From a virus, in the IMG/VR virus record IMGVR_UViG_3300017963_000640, positions 1 through 28,754 of that record: DNA of 28,754 nucleotides; one strand, given 5' to 3'. The position numbers and the translations under genes are program-made. The notes under the pieces are model-generated. The model was not told the origin of the DNA. It was given only the letters and a program-made list of their open reading frames with translations, and did not search any database. Of this stretch, positions 6,148 to 13,553 are shown in pieces; the stretch's first letter is position 1; every line of letters begins with the position of its first letter.

Positions 6148-6448
6148 GTGACATCTCCAAAAGCTTAGATCCTGGGAAGTATCTTTGAATGATAGGCGGC
6201 TGCGCCTCGCTGCCGAGCAGTTCCATCAACATGATTGCCGGTATCACAGCACCCTTGCCTTTCAGCTTGTCTCCATCATCAGGGTTTGTGATCACAAAAG
6301 CAATAGGATCCTCCTCGTCATTGAACAACGCGGCCACCATATCGTGCTCACTCAACAGCATGGCCTTGATCAGTGACATCCCCTGGATCTCTTCGAGACT
6401 CACGAGATGCCACTTGCGATCAATCTTTTTTTTGACGCTTATCTTCAT
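6131..6448 (-). CDS. Hypothetical phage protein, 105 residues
   Basis: ATG start at 6448, overlapping the upstream gene by 29 bases. The sequence begins MKISVKKKIDRKWHLVSLEE, then has a mixed alpha/beta core (MVAALFNDEEDPIAFVITNPDDGD) and a hydrophobic helix (GAVIPAIMLMELLG). It looks like a small folded cytoplasmic protein. No family recognised; no metal or catalytic motif seen. Confidence 0.55.
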   Translation of the reverse strand: MKISVKKKIDRKWHLVSLEEIQGMSLIKAMLLSEHDMVAALFNDEEDPIAFVITNPDDGDKLKGKGAVIPAIMLMELLGSEAQPPIIQRYFPGSKLLEMSHEHDE

Positions 6449-6659
6449 CCGCTGCCTCCCTGAGATGCAAGAAGGTGAGCGAATTAATAATGATTCGCCC
6501 CTGGTCGTTGATGTCTACGCCATTTTTGTTGAACATCGACTTCAGCTCTTCCTTGACTTCTTTGTAGCTTTCGAAGCTGTCGATCATCTTGTCACGCTCG
6601 ATGATTCCGTCGATGGTATACGTCTGGAAACTGCACAGAAAGTGATAAATGAATCTCAC
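6420..6659 (-). CDS. Hypothetical phage protein, 79 residues
   Basis: The GTG start at 6659 is set by AAGGAG six bases upstream and by its overlap with the stop of the CHC2-type gene. The product is helical and charged (KMIDSFESYKEVKEELKSMF, then GVDINDQGRIIINSLTFLHL). It is coupled to the zinc protein upstream, so it may act in replication, but this rests on position alone. Confidence 0.55.
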   Translation of the reverse strand: MRFIYHFLCSFQTYTIDGIIERDKMIDSFESYKEVKEELKSMFNKNGVDINDQGRIIINSLTFLHLREAADEDKRQKKD

Positions 6660-7138
6660 AACAAGCTCCTTACTGCGTCAAGAAACGTGTATCCGTCACG
6701 CTCCATCAGCACATCGATTGCATTAAACTTCTTATCGCAGACCGGACAGACCGCGATATTCCTTTTGTCCCCATGGAACAGGCTTGGCCGGTTATCATCA
6801 TGACACCATGCTATGGCCTTACCGTATCGATTAAACTGCACAACCTCCGTGATCAGAACTTCCTTGGCTTCAGCGATCATCTCTTCCGTTACCTTGCTCC
6901 GGTTGTGCTTCACGACTGTCTCCCTCTTTACCCTGATATCAGCGATCTCCTCCATGATCTCGCGGATCCAGATCATCACAATGCCACTCGGTTGCTTCGC
7001 CCAGGACTTCAAGAGATCGATCAGCTGTTGCTTCAGGTATCTCTCCCTCATTCGAGCAGCGGCCTTCTTCGATATTCCGAACCGCTTTGCGTACAACGCC
7101 CACGACTGCGGGGCTTCCCAACATTCACTCAGGCTCAT
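6656..7138 (-). CDS. Stand-alone CHC2-type zinc-binding protein (primase zinc domain-like)
   Basis: Start at 7138 (GGAGG nine bases upstream); the open frame to 7258 would overlap the gene before it. In 160 residues the N-terminus resembles a small helical DNA-binding region (residues 1-45, ending in a basic RERYLKQQLIDLL). The C-terminus (107-160) matches the zinc-binding domain of DnaG-type primases: AWCHDDNRPSL with C112 and H113, CPVC at 131-134, then an aliphatic-aromatic segment ending TFLDAVRSLL, where DnaG proteins have F-x-E-A-V-x-x-L. No Toprim catalytic domain follows. It is 224 bases downstream of a Twinkle-like helicase. It may recognise primase start sites in trans or be a regulator. 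Confidence 0.7.
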   Translation of the reverse strand: MSLSECWEAPQSWALYAKRFGISKKAAARMRERYLKQQLIDLLKSWAKQPSGIVMIWIREIMEEIADIRVKRETVVKHNRSKVTEEMIAEAKEVLITEVVQFNRYGKAIAWCHDDNRPSLFHGDKRNIAVCPVCDKKFNAIDVLMERDGYTFLDAVRSLL

Positions 7139-7292
7139 TGATCCACTCCTCCCACTCTGCTTCAGTATAAAACTTGCCATCAAGCTTATGAGTTTTGCAT
7201 TGGTGGCAGTAAAGATGCTCAACCTTCGGGCTGAAGTTATCGCCCCGCTTGAAATCAAAATGGCTGATCTGTGGATTCTTGCAGCACTTCAT
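7125..7292 (-). CDS. 55-residue zinc-ribbon-like protein
   Basis: Start at 7292, five bases after GGAGG; the longer frame to 7442 would run into the helicase gene. CC near the N-terminus (MKCCKNPQISHFDFKRGD) and CHQC at about 34-37 make a CC...CxxC zinc-ribbon pattern, followed by an acidic-aromatic tail. It is the first gene after repeat copy 1 (7312-7350), so it probably leads a transcription unit that includes the CHC2-type protein. Confidence 0.65.
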   Translation of the reverse strand: MKCCKNPQISHFDFKRGDNFSPKVEHLYCHQCKTHKLDGKFYTEAEWEEWINEPE

Positions 7293-7311
7293 AGGTTCCT
7301 CCTTGAAAAGG

Positions 7312-7350
7312 GTAGAATGGTGAAGGCGAGGTATGAACACCAAACAGAGA
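7312..7350 (-). promoter_or_regulatory. Phage-specific promoter-like repeat, copy 1
   Basis: The most diverged of four related copies. On the - strand it reads TCTCTGTTTGGTGTTCATAC, then CTCGCCTTCACCATTCTAC. It lies 20 bases before the ATG of the zinc-ribbon gene and just after the helicase gene; an imperfect hairpin precedes it (about 7351-7376). Position and direction match the other three copies at 20930, 24547 and 25774. Confidence 0.5.
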
Positions 7351-7362
7351 AAGCCCCGCCGA

Positions 7363-8241
7363 TTAAAACGGAGCTTCCACTTCATGAGGTAGAGTAAATT
7401 CCTTCGCATCACGCGGCTTGAATCGCCCCGTATCAATATCATAGTCCATGCACCGGATACCTGGAGTACCCATCCACTTGAATTTTCGCTTCTGGATGTG
7501 AATGTCGACCACGTTCTCCGATTGATCTGGCCGATCGATCACGAATCCGTAGTCGCATTTGTTCCTCCACATGGCTCCGTCTGCAATCGAGTACAGGTCC
7601 GGTGTGGGATAGTTGCCCTTCTTGTCTTTGGTCGGCATCTTCGGGTGAGCGACGATAGCGAAGTGGATGTCATACCGCCTCGCTATGGATGTGACTATCG
7701 TCAATGCTTTCTGAAGATACTGATCACTCCTCAATGTCCCTTGGTCATGCAATACGCTGTTCCACGGATCAATCACAAAACAATCTATATCAAACTCCTT
7801 CTTCCCTCTTTTGCACTGTTCGATCAGCAAGTCAAACTCCGGTGCTTCAGCATCCGGATCCAACCAAGCAAAATGCTTCGACAAAAACGCCATCGCTGTC
7901 CGGTTGTCATCTTTACTGAACGTCAGGATATTTCTTCCCATGTACTTCTCTGACAACTTTGCCATATGGGATTCGAGGGGAAGGTTTTCAGGCGAGAAGA
8001 CCAACGTCTTCCATCCGTGAAGGATCGCCATGTTCACGAGGATCGCATCAAGAAATTCTGATTTGCCGCTAGAGGGATAGCCTGTCCAAATTGACATATA
8101 CTGCTTCGCGATGCGAATGTTTCCGGCCTCGTTTAGAGGACCGTCGAAGCAATCAAATCCAGTGATCAATCCCTTCTTGTTTAACGATCCTGTCCTAACG
8201 CGGCCAAACTCAGCTGCCAATTGTTTAGGCTCGATAATCAT
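7363..8241 (-). CDS. DnaB/Twinkle-like replicative helicase (RecA-fold ATPase)
   Basis: Start at 8241 with GGAGG eight bases upstream, overlapping the previous stop (ATGA); a TTG at 8262 is possible but less well placed. 292 residues. A short N-terminal segment (TGFDCFDGPL, like the start of the DnaB C-terminal domain) is followed by Walker A at 54-61 (GYPSSGKS), Walker B at 154-160 (CFVIDPW) and the sensor-like strand IHFAIVAHPK, which is Twinkle/gp4-like rather than DnaB-like. A later KRKFKWMG holds basic residues typical of arginine-finger/DNA loop positions. Shorter than full helicases because no N-terminal primase domain is fused; the CHC2 protein downstream may supply part of it. Unwinds the fork for phage replication. 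Confidence 0.85.
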   Translation of the reverse strand: MIIEPKQLAAEFGRVRTGSLNKKGLITGFDCFDGPLNEAGNIRIAKQYMSIWTGYPSSGKSEFLDAILVNMAILHGWKTLVFSPENLPLESHMAKLSEKYMGRNILTFSKDDNRTAMAFLSKHFAWLDPDAEAPEFDLLIEQCKRGKKEFDIDCFVIDPWNSVLHDQGTLRSDQYLQKALTIVTSIARRYDIHFAIVAHPKMPTKDKKGNYPTPDLYSIADGAMWRNKCDYGFVIDRPDQSENVVDIHIQKRKFKWMGTPGIRCMDYDIDTGRFKPRDAKEFTLPHEVEAPF

Positions 8242-8456
8242 CCCTTGCTCCTCCTGCGCCAAGTTTTGAGGCTCCGCTTTTCCTTCTTATTTGTCCCACG
8301 CATATAGGTTACTTCATCTAGAAAAGCGGCTCTTACTCTACCATCACTCACGATAATATTAAAAGCTTCCAGTGCATCAGCTTCTCTCTGATAGCCGTCA
8401 AAGAACCTGGCGTGGGCTTCCCCGGGCGGTATTACATAAATGTCGTAGGCTTTCAT
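8238..8456 (-). CDS. Hypothetical phage protein, 72 residues
   Basis: ATG at 8456 five bases after GGAGG; ATGA coupled to the helicase. It begins MKAYDIYVIPPGEAHARFFD, has a helical middle and ends strongly basic (GTNKKEKRSLKTWRRRSKG), suggesting contact with nucleic acid. No family recognised. Tight coupling with the helicase suggests it acts with it. Confidence 0.6.
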   Translation of the reverse strand: MKAYDIYVIPPGEAHARFFDGYQREADALEAFNIIVSDGRVRAAFLDEVTYMRGTNKKEKRSLKTWRRRSKG

Positions 8457-8644
8457 CAGTCCCTCCACGGATCCGAACCGTCATACGGAAACTCCCCTGC
8501 GAGCTTCCGTCGTTTAATTTCGTTTCTTACAACCCGCAGGGAGGTCGCTGCATGAATGATCAGACCAGGATGCCTTGGATGAGTAGCTTCCCAATGATCC
8601 CCAACATAATCAATGTGACAATCTGCATACACATAACTTTTCAT
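8456..8644 (-). CDS. Hypothetical phage protein, 62 residues
   Basis: ATG at 8644; stop coupled to the next gene in a TGATG. Begins MKSYVYADCHIDYVGDHWEA and ends with an aromatic acidic tail (DGSDPWRD); alpha/beta composition, no motif known. Sits between the replication-organiser-like protein and the helicase, in one translationally coupled chain. Confidence 0.55.
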   Translation of the reverse strand: MKSYVYADCHIDYVGDHWEATHPRHPGLIIHAATSLRVVRNEIKRRKLAGEFPYDGSDPWRD

Positions 8645-9108
8645 TTTCTCACTCTCTGGCCGTTAAGGTTAGTGACCCACTCTCCGGACTCGTCGGGATT
8701 CTCGTCTTCCCAACGCCGCCCATTCAACCATGTCTGCGCATGAGGAATAAACTGCTCGTCCCTATCAAGGTGATCTTCTGACTCCTTCTGCCATTCCAGG
8801 GCATTAAGCATCGCATGGGTGGCCTTATCCTGATCTCCTTGGAAAAAACTCTGGCACGCCCCCCAGAAGGCTTTCCACGCTCCTCCCTTGTTTGTTTTGC
8901 GAGGGTACTCTCTCCAGAACAACAGAAAGTGTTCCGAGTAGGCTTTCGGACATGCTCTTACTGCCGGAGCTTTCGTTGCCCAGGGTGCTTCAATGATTCC
9001 CCGACTGAAGAACCTGAACATCTCAAGCAGGTAGTCTGCTCTCTCATGCTCTGGCCTCATTAATAAATCCTTCCTCAATTCTTCGAGGTCTATCAAGACT
9101 TGACCCAT
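8641..9108 (-). CDS. Replication-organiser/helicase-loader-like domain protein
   Basis: 155 residues from the ATG at 9108 (AGGAG eight bases upstream; an ATG at 9060 with AAGGA is also possible). The C-terminal two thirds have the pattern often found at the end of phage replication proteins: FWREYPRKTNKGGAWKAF, a helical middle ending ALEWQKESEDH, then QFIPHAQTWLNGRRWEDE. In other phages this domain is fused to a winged helix (replication protein O/DnaD-like replisome organisers); here it stands alone. Four genes of one coupled chain lead from here to the helicase, so a role in loading that helicase is the best guess. Confidence 0.65.
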   Translation of the reverse strand: MGQVLIDLEELRKDLLMRPEHERADYLLEMFRFFSRGIIEAPWATKAPAVRACPKAYSEHFLLFWREYPRKTNKGGAWKAFWGACQSFFQGDQDKATHAMLNALEWQKESEDHLDRDEQFIPHAQTWLNGRRWEDENPDESGEWVTNLNGQRVRK

Positions 9109-9299
9109 CCTCCAAACTCCTCTCTGATCTGCTTATACAGCTTCAGCTGTGGAACACAGATCCTCTCAATTTTTAGATATATTCCCATCCGCTGCCAACA
9201 CTCCTCCTTACTCACCCTCCCCGTATTATCGACAGGGAGGGCAAGCAGGACAGTCAACAGAAGACATACTCGATAGCAGAATGCACGACGTAGTAACAT
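9093..9299 (-). CDS. Small protein, possible N-terminal membrane or signal segment
   Basis: The frame opens at the ATG at 9299 (AGGGG six bases before). If used, residues 8-22 (CYRVCLLLTVLLALPV) form a hydrophobic stretch after two arginines, like a signal peptide, but this part lies inside the end of the upstream gene. A GTG at 9213 would give a 39-residue soluble protein (start MSKEECWQRMGIYLKIERIC) instead. Which start is used cannot be decided from sequence. Overlaps the next gene by 16 bases. Confidence 0.4.
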   Translation of the reverse strand: MLLRRAFCYRVCLLLTVLLALPVDNTGRVSKEECWQRMGIYLKIERICVPQLKLYKQIREEFGGWVKS

Positions 9300-9541
9300 T
9301 TGCGACCCCTGTATTTACTTCTGAAGTATCGGACATGGTGATCGTCGCAAAGCATGATGCTTCCATAGGCCGGACCATACCCGAACATATCGTTCAGATC
9401 CCGAAGATGCACATGCTTGATGAACGTCCGATAGGTGACTTCGATGGCAGCATCGACCATCTTCTCGATATCTTCGCCGCGTGCATTGACACAGCAAGTG
9501 ACATAATTAAACCAACCTGGAAAATACTTTCGTCCTCGCAT
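9254..9541 (-). CDS. Hypothetical phage protein, 95 residues
   Basis: ATG at 9541, eight bases after GGAG, coupled by TGATG to the PP-loop gene upstream. The sequence (start MRGRKYFPGWFNYVTCCVNA) has four cysteines and several His/Asp residues (HVHLRDLN, LCDDHHVRYF), so metal binding is possible, but no known motif is met. It follows the PAPS-reductase-like gene directly and may work with it. Confidence 0.55.
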   Translation of the reverse strand: MRGRKYFPGWFNYVTCCVNARGEDIEKMVDAAIEVTYRTFIKHVHLRDLNDMFGYGPAYGSIMLCDDHHVRYFRSKYRGRKCYYVVHSAIEYVFC

Positions 9542-10482
9542 CAGAACAGCTCCTTAATAATCTGCTTGTGAAAATGGTTCTCGACCTTCGCACATTCGCA
9601 ACCGCCGATCAGTTTCGACAGGCTATCTTTGCGGTGTGGTCCCTCGAAGGTGAATCCGCGTTTGGCCTTCTGGCAGTTCTTATTGAGCGGCATCCATTCT
9701 AGTTCGTCAGGATGTGTGAAAGGAATCTGCTTCTCAACAAGGTATTCTGTGATAGAGCCTGGTCGGTTGTCTCTCTTGCGTCTTCTACGCCACAAGCCTT
9801 CAACTTTTCGATTATATGGCTCTGCGACAACTTCAACACGCACAATGCGCCCAAGCTCTTCCATTGAGAGTTCCTCCAACTCATGAGGCTTGAGGTTCGG
9901 ACAGAAGATACAGGAAGACTTCGGAGGAATTGGCAACCCTGCTCTTTCGATTTGCACCTTACACTCGTCACGATCCCATCCCCACTCAATAAGCGGATAA
10001 AGATAGTCGTATCGATCTGACTTCGCTGTATGTGCTTTATCATTTGCTCGAAGCTGCCGGTATTCCTCACCGGCCTCAAAGCCAATTGCTTTAACAATCC
10101 GTCCTTTGACATGGCTCTTCTCCCATTTCATTTGAGGTTTGATTTTCCACTTGTCAGTACAGGATCCGCGATTGAACGTTGCTCCTGGCAGAGTCGCGTT
10201 CATCACCATGTTGCCTTCGATGGTGTCGTAAGGACTAAACTTCGGCTGATACTTCACGATCTCGACCGGTGGGAAATTGTGCTGCTTGAGGTATTCCTGC
10301 ATGATGGGGATATAATCATACGTCCCTTGCTTCTCAGCACCCACATCTGCAAACAGGATAAAATCAGGACGGATCCCCCGCTGCACCCAACCTACGATGA
10401 TGGCGGTGGAGTCTACCCCCAACCCGTAAGCCAGGCCGAGGGTAGACTTCTGATTGACCTCGATAAGAACTTGCTGTTCCAT
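9541..10482 (-). CDS. PAPS reductase/adenine nucleotide alpha-hydrolase family (PP-loop) protein
   Basis: 313 residues, ATG seven bases after AGGAG. The N-terminus has a PP-loop variant (LAYGLGVDSTAIIVGWV, residues 17-33), then PDFILFADVGAEK, which binds the adenosine part. A CIFCPNLKPHE segment near residue 190 gives a CxxC pair, and three more cysteines lie near the C-terminus (GGCECAK), possibly for metal or iron-sulfur. Phages often carry this family; the sulfur-transfer members (PAPS reductases, DndC-like, thiolation enzymes) activate sulfate or modify nucleic acids. No Dnd genes lie nearby, so the substrate is open; DNA or tRNA modification or sulfate use are all possible. Confidence 0.8.
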   Translation of the reverse strand: MEQQVLIEVNQKSTLGLAYGLGVDSTAIIVGWVQRGIRPDFILFADVGAEKQGTYDYIPIMQEYLKQHNFPPVEIVKYQPKFSPYDTIEGNMVMNATLPGATFNRGSCTDKWKIKPQMKWEKSHVKGRIVKAIGFEAGEEYRQLRANDKAHTAKSDRYDYLYPLIEWGWDRDECKVQIERAGLPIPPKSSCIFCPNLKPHELEELSMEELGRIVRVEVVAEPYNRKVEGLWRRRRKRDNRPGSITEYLVEKQIPFTHPDELEWMPLNKNCQKAKRGFTFEGPHRKDSLSKLIGGCECAKVENHFHKQIIKELF

Positions 10483-10486
10483 CGGA

Positions 10487-10726
10487 TTACTCCTCTTCTT
10501 TCCAGTAGGCTCCTTCCTTCTGGATAAGCCTCACCACAGTCAGGTGAGTTTCAATGGACATCGGAGCCGCTGAGTCCATGTGAAGGATCTCGTTTCGGTT
10601 GATATCCCAAACGATTGTTTCGGCGTACCGGCCACCCATGGGAACAGACGATTCTCTGTCCACTGTGCTGACAATGTAACCGGTATCACCGTGATAAACG
10701 CTTGTGTGTGCGATCATCTTGGTCAT
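10487..10726 (-). CDS. Hypothetical phage protein, 79 residues
   Basis: Start at the ATG (10724-10726) overlapping the upstream stop (ATGA); the longer open frame lies inside the previous gene. Begins MTKMIAHTSVYHGDTGYIVS, mixed alpha/beta with a polar end (YWKEEE). No motif recognised. Immediately precedes the PP-loop protein. Confidence 0.55.
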   Translation of the reverse strand: MTKMIAHTSVYHGDTGYIVSTVDRESSVPMGGRYAETIVWDINRNEILHMDSAAPMSIETHLTVVRLIQKEGAYWKEEE

Positions 10727-11346
10727 GACGCACACCATCCACCGATCAACCATCGATATGTCCGGTGATTCTTCTTGTCGGAATTCTTCAACGCGACCTT
10801 GCGCTTCTCGATCCGAACACGCAGCGTTTCCATTTTGTTCAGCCACGCCTTCACCCGCTTTGCATCCGTCGGCGTATAGAGAAACTCGCCGCTGCTGCAG
10901 ACCGGACAATAGATCTCCTTGATGAATTTCGTCGCGATTTTGCTGCCGCACTTTCGACAGGTATAGAGTTTGGACTTCATCTTCCTCGCCCGGGAAATAA
11001 CCTCCTGCTCGAAGCCCTCATGAATCTGATGCTTCAATGCCTTGTACCGGCGATTTAATTCATCGTCGGCCTTGGTATGAGGAAACTCGGGCGGCCCCTG
11101 GTGAATAAACTTGACTGCGTGAGCCGGACCCCACTTGTCATTGTTCTCCTCAATCCAACTTTCGGCTTGACCATAGCTCTCGAACTTCTCAGCCGTAACC
11201 GAAAGGCCGTCCTTGATCCCCAGGTGTCCGGCGTAAGCGTCGTTGCCATACTGTTCGCACTCTCCGTGTTGAAAGACTTTGAACTCTCGGGCAAGCTCGG
11301 TTGCGTCCATCAGGTCGAATGACCTGGCTTGAAATGTGGCTCCCAT
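10723..11346 (-). CDS. Zinc-ribbon-containing phage protein, 207 residues
   Basis: ATG at 11346 directly after AGGAGGAATT; the frame is open to 11499 but lacks a site there. The N-terminal half (start MGATFQARSFDLMDATELAR) includes a YAGHLGIKDGLSVT segment and a helix-rich acidic region. The centre has a zinc ribbon with CRKC and CPVC knuckles about 16 residues apart (TCRKCGSKIA, then YCPVCSSGEF). The C-terminal 50 residues are basic and helical. A DNA- or RNA-binding role fits the ribbon plus basic tail, but no family is recognised. Confidence 0.65.
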   Translation of the reverse strand: MGATFQARSFDLMDATELAREFKVFQHGECEQYGNDAYAGHLGIKDGLSVTAEKFESYGQAESWIEENNDKWGPAHAVKFIHQGPPEFPHTKADDELNRRYKALKHQIHEGFEQEVISRARKMKSKLYTCRKCGSKIATKFIKEIYCPVCSSGEFLYTPTDAKRVKAWLNKMETLRVRIEKRKVALKNSDKKNHRTYRWLIGGWCAS

Positions 11347-11354
11347 AATTCCTC

Positions 11355-11570
11355 CTAGTTGAGTCCCAGGATCTTCCTGGCCTCGATGTATTGGCCGTAT
11401 GTTTTCGGTTTGTAGCAAGGCTCGTTTGGATACAGGTTGTAAAACGGGATATAGGATGTCCCGACAGCCTCGCTCCGGAGGCTGAATCCAAGTAGGCACT
11501 CGAACTCATGCGCTCCGGTTCCAAGCAACGCTCGACAGCTGTTGCAATTTTTTTTCTGCGAAAGGTTCAT
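11355..11570 (-). CDS. Cysteine-containing small phage protein, 71 residues
   Basis: Start at the ATG at 11570. The N-terminus CNSCRALLGTGAHEFECLLGF carries three cysteines in a CxxC...C pattern; the rest is aromatic (SYIPFYNLYPNEPCYKPKTYGQY). Short proteins with this pattern are common in phage early regions and are thought to bind zinc. Function unknown. Confidence 0.6.
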   Translation of the reverse strand: MNLSQKKNCNSCRALLGTGAHEFECLLGFSLRSEAVGTSYIPFYNLYPNEPCYKPKTYGQYIEARKILGLN

Positions 11571-11572
11571 GA

Positions 11573-11812
11573 TTATTCCTTTTTGACATCAGTGCCATAC
11601 TCGATGCCCTCCAGGTAACGGACGTTCCACTTCGACTGAAGCTTCCCCTCGTTGTCATAGATGCAGACAAAGATCAGGCCATAGTCACCCATGTTCTGGA
11701 ACTCTTCCTGCATCACCCTGCCGTCTTTTGCCTCAATGAAATCCTGGCTGCCGTCCGGATCCTTCGTGAACCAGATCTTCTTAACTGCCTTCGGCGCGTC
11801 GTGCTTGCTCAT
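11573..11812 (-). CDS. Hypothetical phage protein, 79 residues
   Basis: ATG at 11812, eight bases after GGAG. Begins MSKHDAPKAVKKIWFTKDPD; a beta-rich middle (MGDYGLIFVCIYDNEGKLQS) suggests a small folded domain. Overlaps the upstream gene by 32 bases and precedes the next by 2 bases. No family recognised. Confidence 0.55.
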   Translation of the reverse strand: MSKHDAPKAVKKIWFTKDPDGSQDFIEAKDGRVMQEEFQNMGDYGLIFVCIYDNEGKLQSKWNVRYLEGIEYGTDVKKE

Positions 11813-12455
11813 TGTTTTTTCTCCTCATGTATTTGTGGTAGGTACTAGGGACAACATCCTTGTTCATTCTCCCTGCCATTTGTTTCATGATCGCCTCTGC
11901 TTCGCCCAGGCGTGCGGCTATAATATCAATGAACGTCATGATGTTCTCCGCACCACAGGTGCAACTCGGTCCATTGGCAGACGTTCCTTGGAACTGCATT
12001 GTGATATTGCATTCAGGCCGGTGACGGATGAGACATTTAGCGACGGGCTCTTCGTTCTCGTCAACGCCGCCACAGTCCATGCAAACATCGCTGCTGTCGA
12101 GATCTTCCTTGCACTCTCCGCACTCAGCACAGATCATGCAGTCCTCGTAGTCCTCGTGACCGCATTCACGCTCCGGCTTGTACCATAGATACTCCTCGCC
12201 GTTGTGCGCCCAAAGTTCGTTGCTGATGAAGTACATCACCCTGTTGACTAGGTGATAACCGGCCACGATATACATGCAGTCATCATCAGCGTCGACCACT
12301 GTCCACACTTTGCGCCGTTGCTTATCATCATGGACAAGCTCCAAGACACGCTCGATATGTGGACTGAAGGTTTCCATCTGTCCTTCGCAGCCTTCAGATC
12401 CCTGCCAATTGTAAGCAGGATCTCCGGTGTACTTTGTATCGCTGAATTCTTTCAT
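11781..12455 (-). CDS. Cysteine-rich multi-zinc phage protein, 224 residues
   Basis: ATG at 12455, four bases after GGAGG. The middle is dense in cysteines: a CGHEDYEDCMICAECGECKE block followed by DVCMDCGG, giving at least four CxxC-type knuckles, then CLIRHRPECN and SCTCGAEN. Two to three zinc sites are likely. The C-terminus is helical and basic (YHKYMRRKNNEQARRAEGS). The N-terminal 100 residues are beta-rich (VWTVVDADDDCMYIVAGYHL). No named family recognised. First gene after the terminator at 12473. Confidence 0.6.
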   Translation of the reverse strand: MKEFSDTKYTGDPAYNWQGSEGCEGQMETFSPHIERVLELVHDDKQRRKVWTVVDADDDCMYIVAGYHLVNRVMYFISNELWAHNGEEYLWYKPERECGHEDYEDCMICAECGECKEDLDSSDVCMDCGGVDENEEPVAKCLIRHRPECNITMQFQGTSANGPSCTCGAENIMTFIDIIAARLGEAEAIMKQMAGRMNKDVVPSTYHKYMRRKNNEQARRAEGS

Positions 12456-12472
12456 CGTTCCTCCAAAAGGGA

Positions 12473-12494
12473 GAGCCCCCCTTTCGAGGGGCTC
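12473..12494 (-). terminator. Intrinsic terminator-like hairpin
   Basis: GAGCCCC at 12473-12479 pairs with GGGGCTC at 12488-12494 (8-base loop). On the - strand it continues into TCCCTTTTGG. It lies between the gene ending at 12499 and the start at 12455, so it separates two leftward units or dampens readthrough. Confidence 0.6.
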
Positions 12495-12498
12495 CAAG

Positions 12499-13011
12499 TT
12501 ATGCAGACTCTAGCCATTCATCCAGTTCCTCTTGAAGCTCTTTCTGAAAAAGCTTGCCTTCGTCCTTCGTCGAGTCTTTGATCGCTGTCAATGCTCTCGC
12601 CGCTGTTTCAGGATTGATCAACTTCGCTGCTTCAAGGATTTTTTCTTCCGGTGTCTTCTTCTTCGGTGGGGGAGCTGATGTCCCGCTGCAAATATAAGCT
12701 GCATTCAGCGCACGATTCTCATGCTCCGACTGATACGCCCTCATCTTCTTCACGCAGTCTCGTGCGATAGATTCGAGCGTTTTCTCCATGTCTTCGTGAT
12801 AGTGAAGCATCATCGAAAACCCGCTGTGCCTGAAGTGAATCCTCCAGACTTCATAATGACCGAAGACATTCCGGTATGATCCGTCAAGATCGTAATCAAC
12901 TTGTCGAACAACGTCGACGGGCTCCTTGGCTATTGCCTCAAGGATCCGGTTGAACAAGACTGCCGATCTTTCCTTATCATGCTTATCTGGCCGCATCATG
13001 GCCGCCGACAT
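12499..13011 (-). CDS. Hypothetical phage protein, 170 residues
   Basis: ATG at 13011 overlaps the upstream stop (TAATG), AAGGA nine bases before. The N-terminal domain (to about residue 100) is alpha/beta with FGHYEVWRIHFRHSGFSMML, a stretch rich in His and aromatic residues. A linker with APPPKKKTPEEK leads to a C-terminal acidic helical region (KLFQKELQEELDEWLESA). It looks like two domains joined by a flexible proline/lysine linker. No family recognised. Confidence 0.55.
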   Translation of the reverse strand: MSAAMMRPDKHDKERSAVLFNRILEAIAKEPVDVVRQVDYDLDGSYRNVFGHYEVWRIHFRHSGFSMMLHYHEDMEKTLESIARDCVKKMRAYQSEHENRALNAAYICSGTSAPPPKKKTPEEKILEAAKLINPETAARALTAIKDSTKDEGKLFQKELQEELDEWLESA

Positions 13012-13484
13012 TATTTCGCATCCTTCAGCCGGACATTGACGTTAGGCAGAGCGTCCATGACACGCTGCATGAACTGTTGCATCTGCTTGCGCTGATCTGC
13101 CAATTCATCTTCGAGCTTCTTGGCATAGTCAGCACGGATCTGCTTGATCTCTGCTTGAGCAGCCTGTTCTGCCTCGAACTGATTGCGCTCCATTTTCAGA
13201 GCGTTCTTCTCGATGATCAGGGCTTGCTGATGCTTGATGTCCTCGATGGTGTGCTTGTACTGAAGCTGCGCATCCTTCAGCTGCTTGTGAGTATTGTCGC
13301 GATCCTCTTGCAGATTCGCGATCTCCTTGCGGAGTTTTGCCTCGGAGCCCACCAATTTCTCCAGATCCTTTGCACAAGTGCATTGAACAGGAACTTCGAT
13401 GGTTTCCGGCTGCTTGTCTTTGGCCTCTTTTAACTCGGCCACATCCTGGGTGATCTGTTGAATGAGCTTTTTCAATCCGAACAT
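13011..13484 (-). CDS. Long coiled-coil phage protein, 157 residues
   Basis: ATG at 13484 preceded by GGAGG and a 6-base spacer; the frame extension to 13517 covers the terminator and is rejected. After a short amphipathic N-terminus (MFGLKKLIQQITQDVAELKE) and a CTC pair (VPVQCTCAKDL), about 90 residues are continuous charged helix with heptad-like Leu/Ile/Ala spacing (KLRKEIANLQEDRDN, KKLEDELADQRKQ), ending in VMDALPNVNVRLKDAK. Probably a dimeric or oligomeric rod. Upstream neighbour is the SSB-like gene. Function unknown. Confidence 0.6.
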   Translation of the reverse strand: MFGLKKLIQQITQDVAELKEAKDKQPETIEVPVQCTCAKDLEKLVGSEAKLRKEIANLQEDRDNTHKQLKDAQLQYKHTIEDIKHQQALIIEKNALKMERNQFEAEQAAQAEIKQIRADYAKKLEDELADQRKQMQQFMQRVMDALPNVNVRLKDAK

Positions 13485-13498
13485 TTTTGTCCTCCAAG

Positions 13499-13528
13499 TA
13501 AAAGAGCCCCTACACAATGCAGGGGCTC
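13499..13528 (-). terminator. Intrinsic terminator
   Basis: GAGCCCCT (13504-13511) pairs with AGGGGCTC (13521-13528), 9-base loop, followed on the - strand by TTTTAC. It lies after the SSB-like gene and before the coiled-coil gene. The stem is the same as in the terminators at 1023 and 12473. Confidence 0.7.
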
Positions 13529-13553
13529 ATGGTTTCAACGGTGAAGCTGCCCC

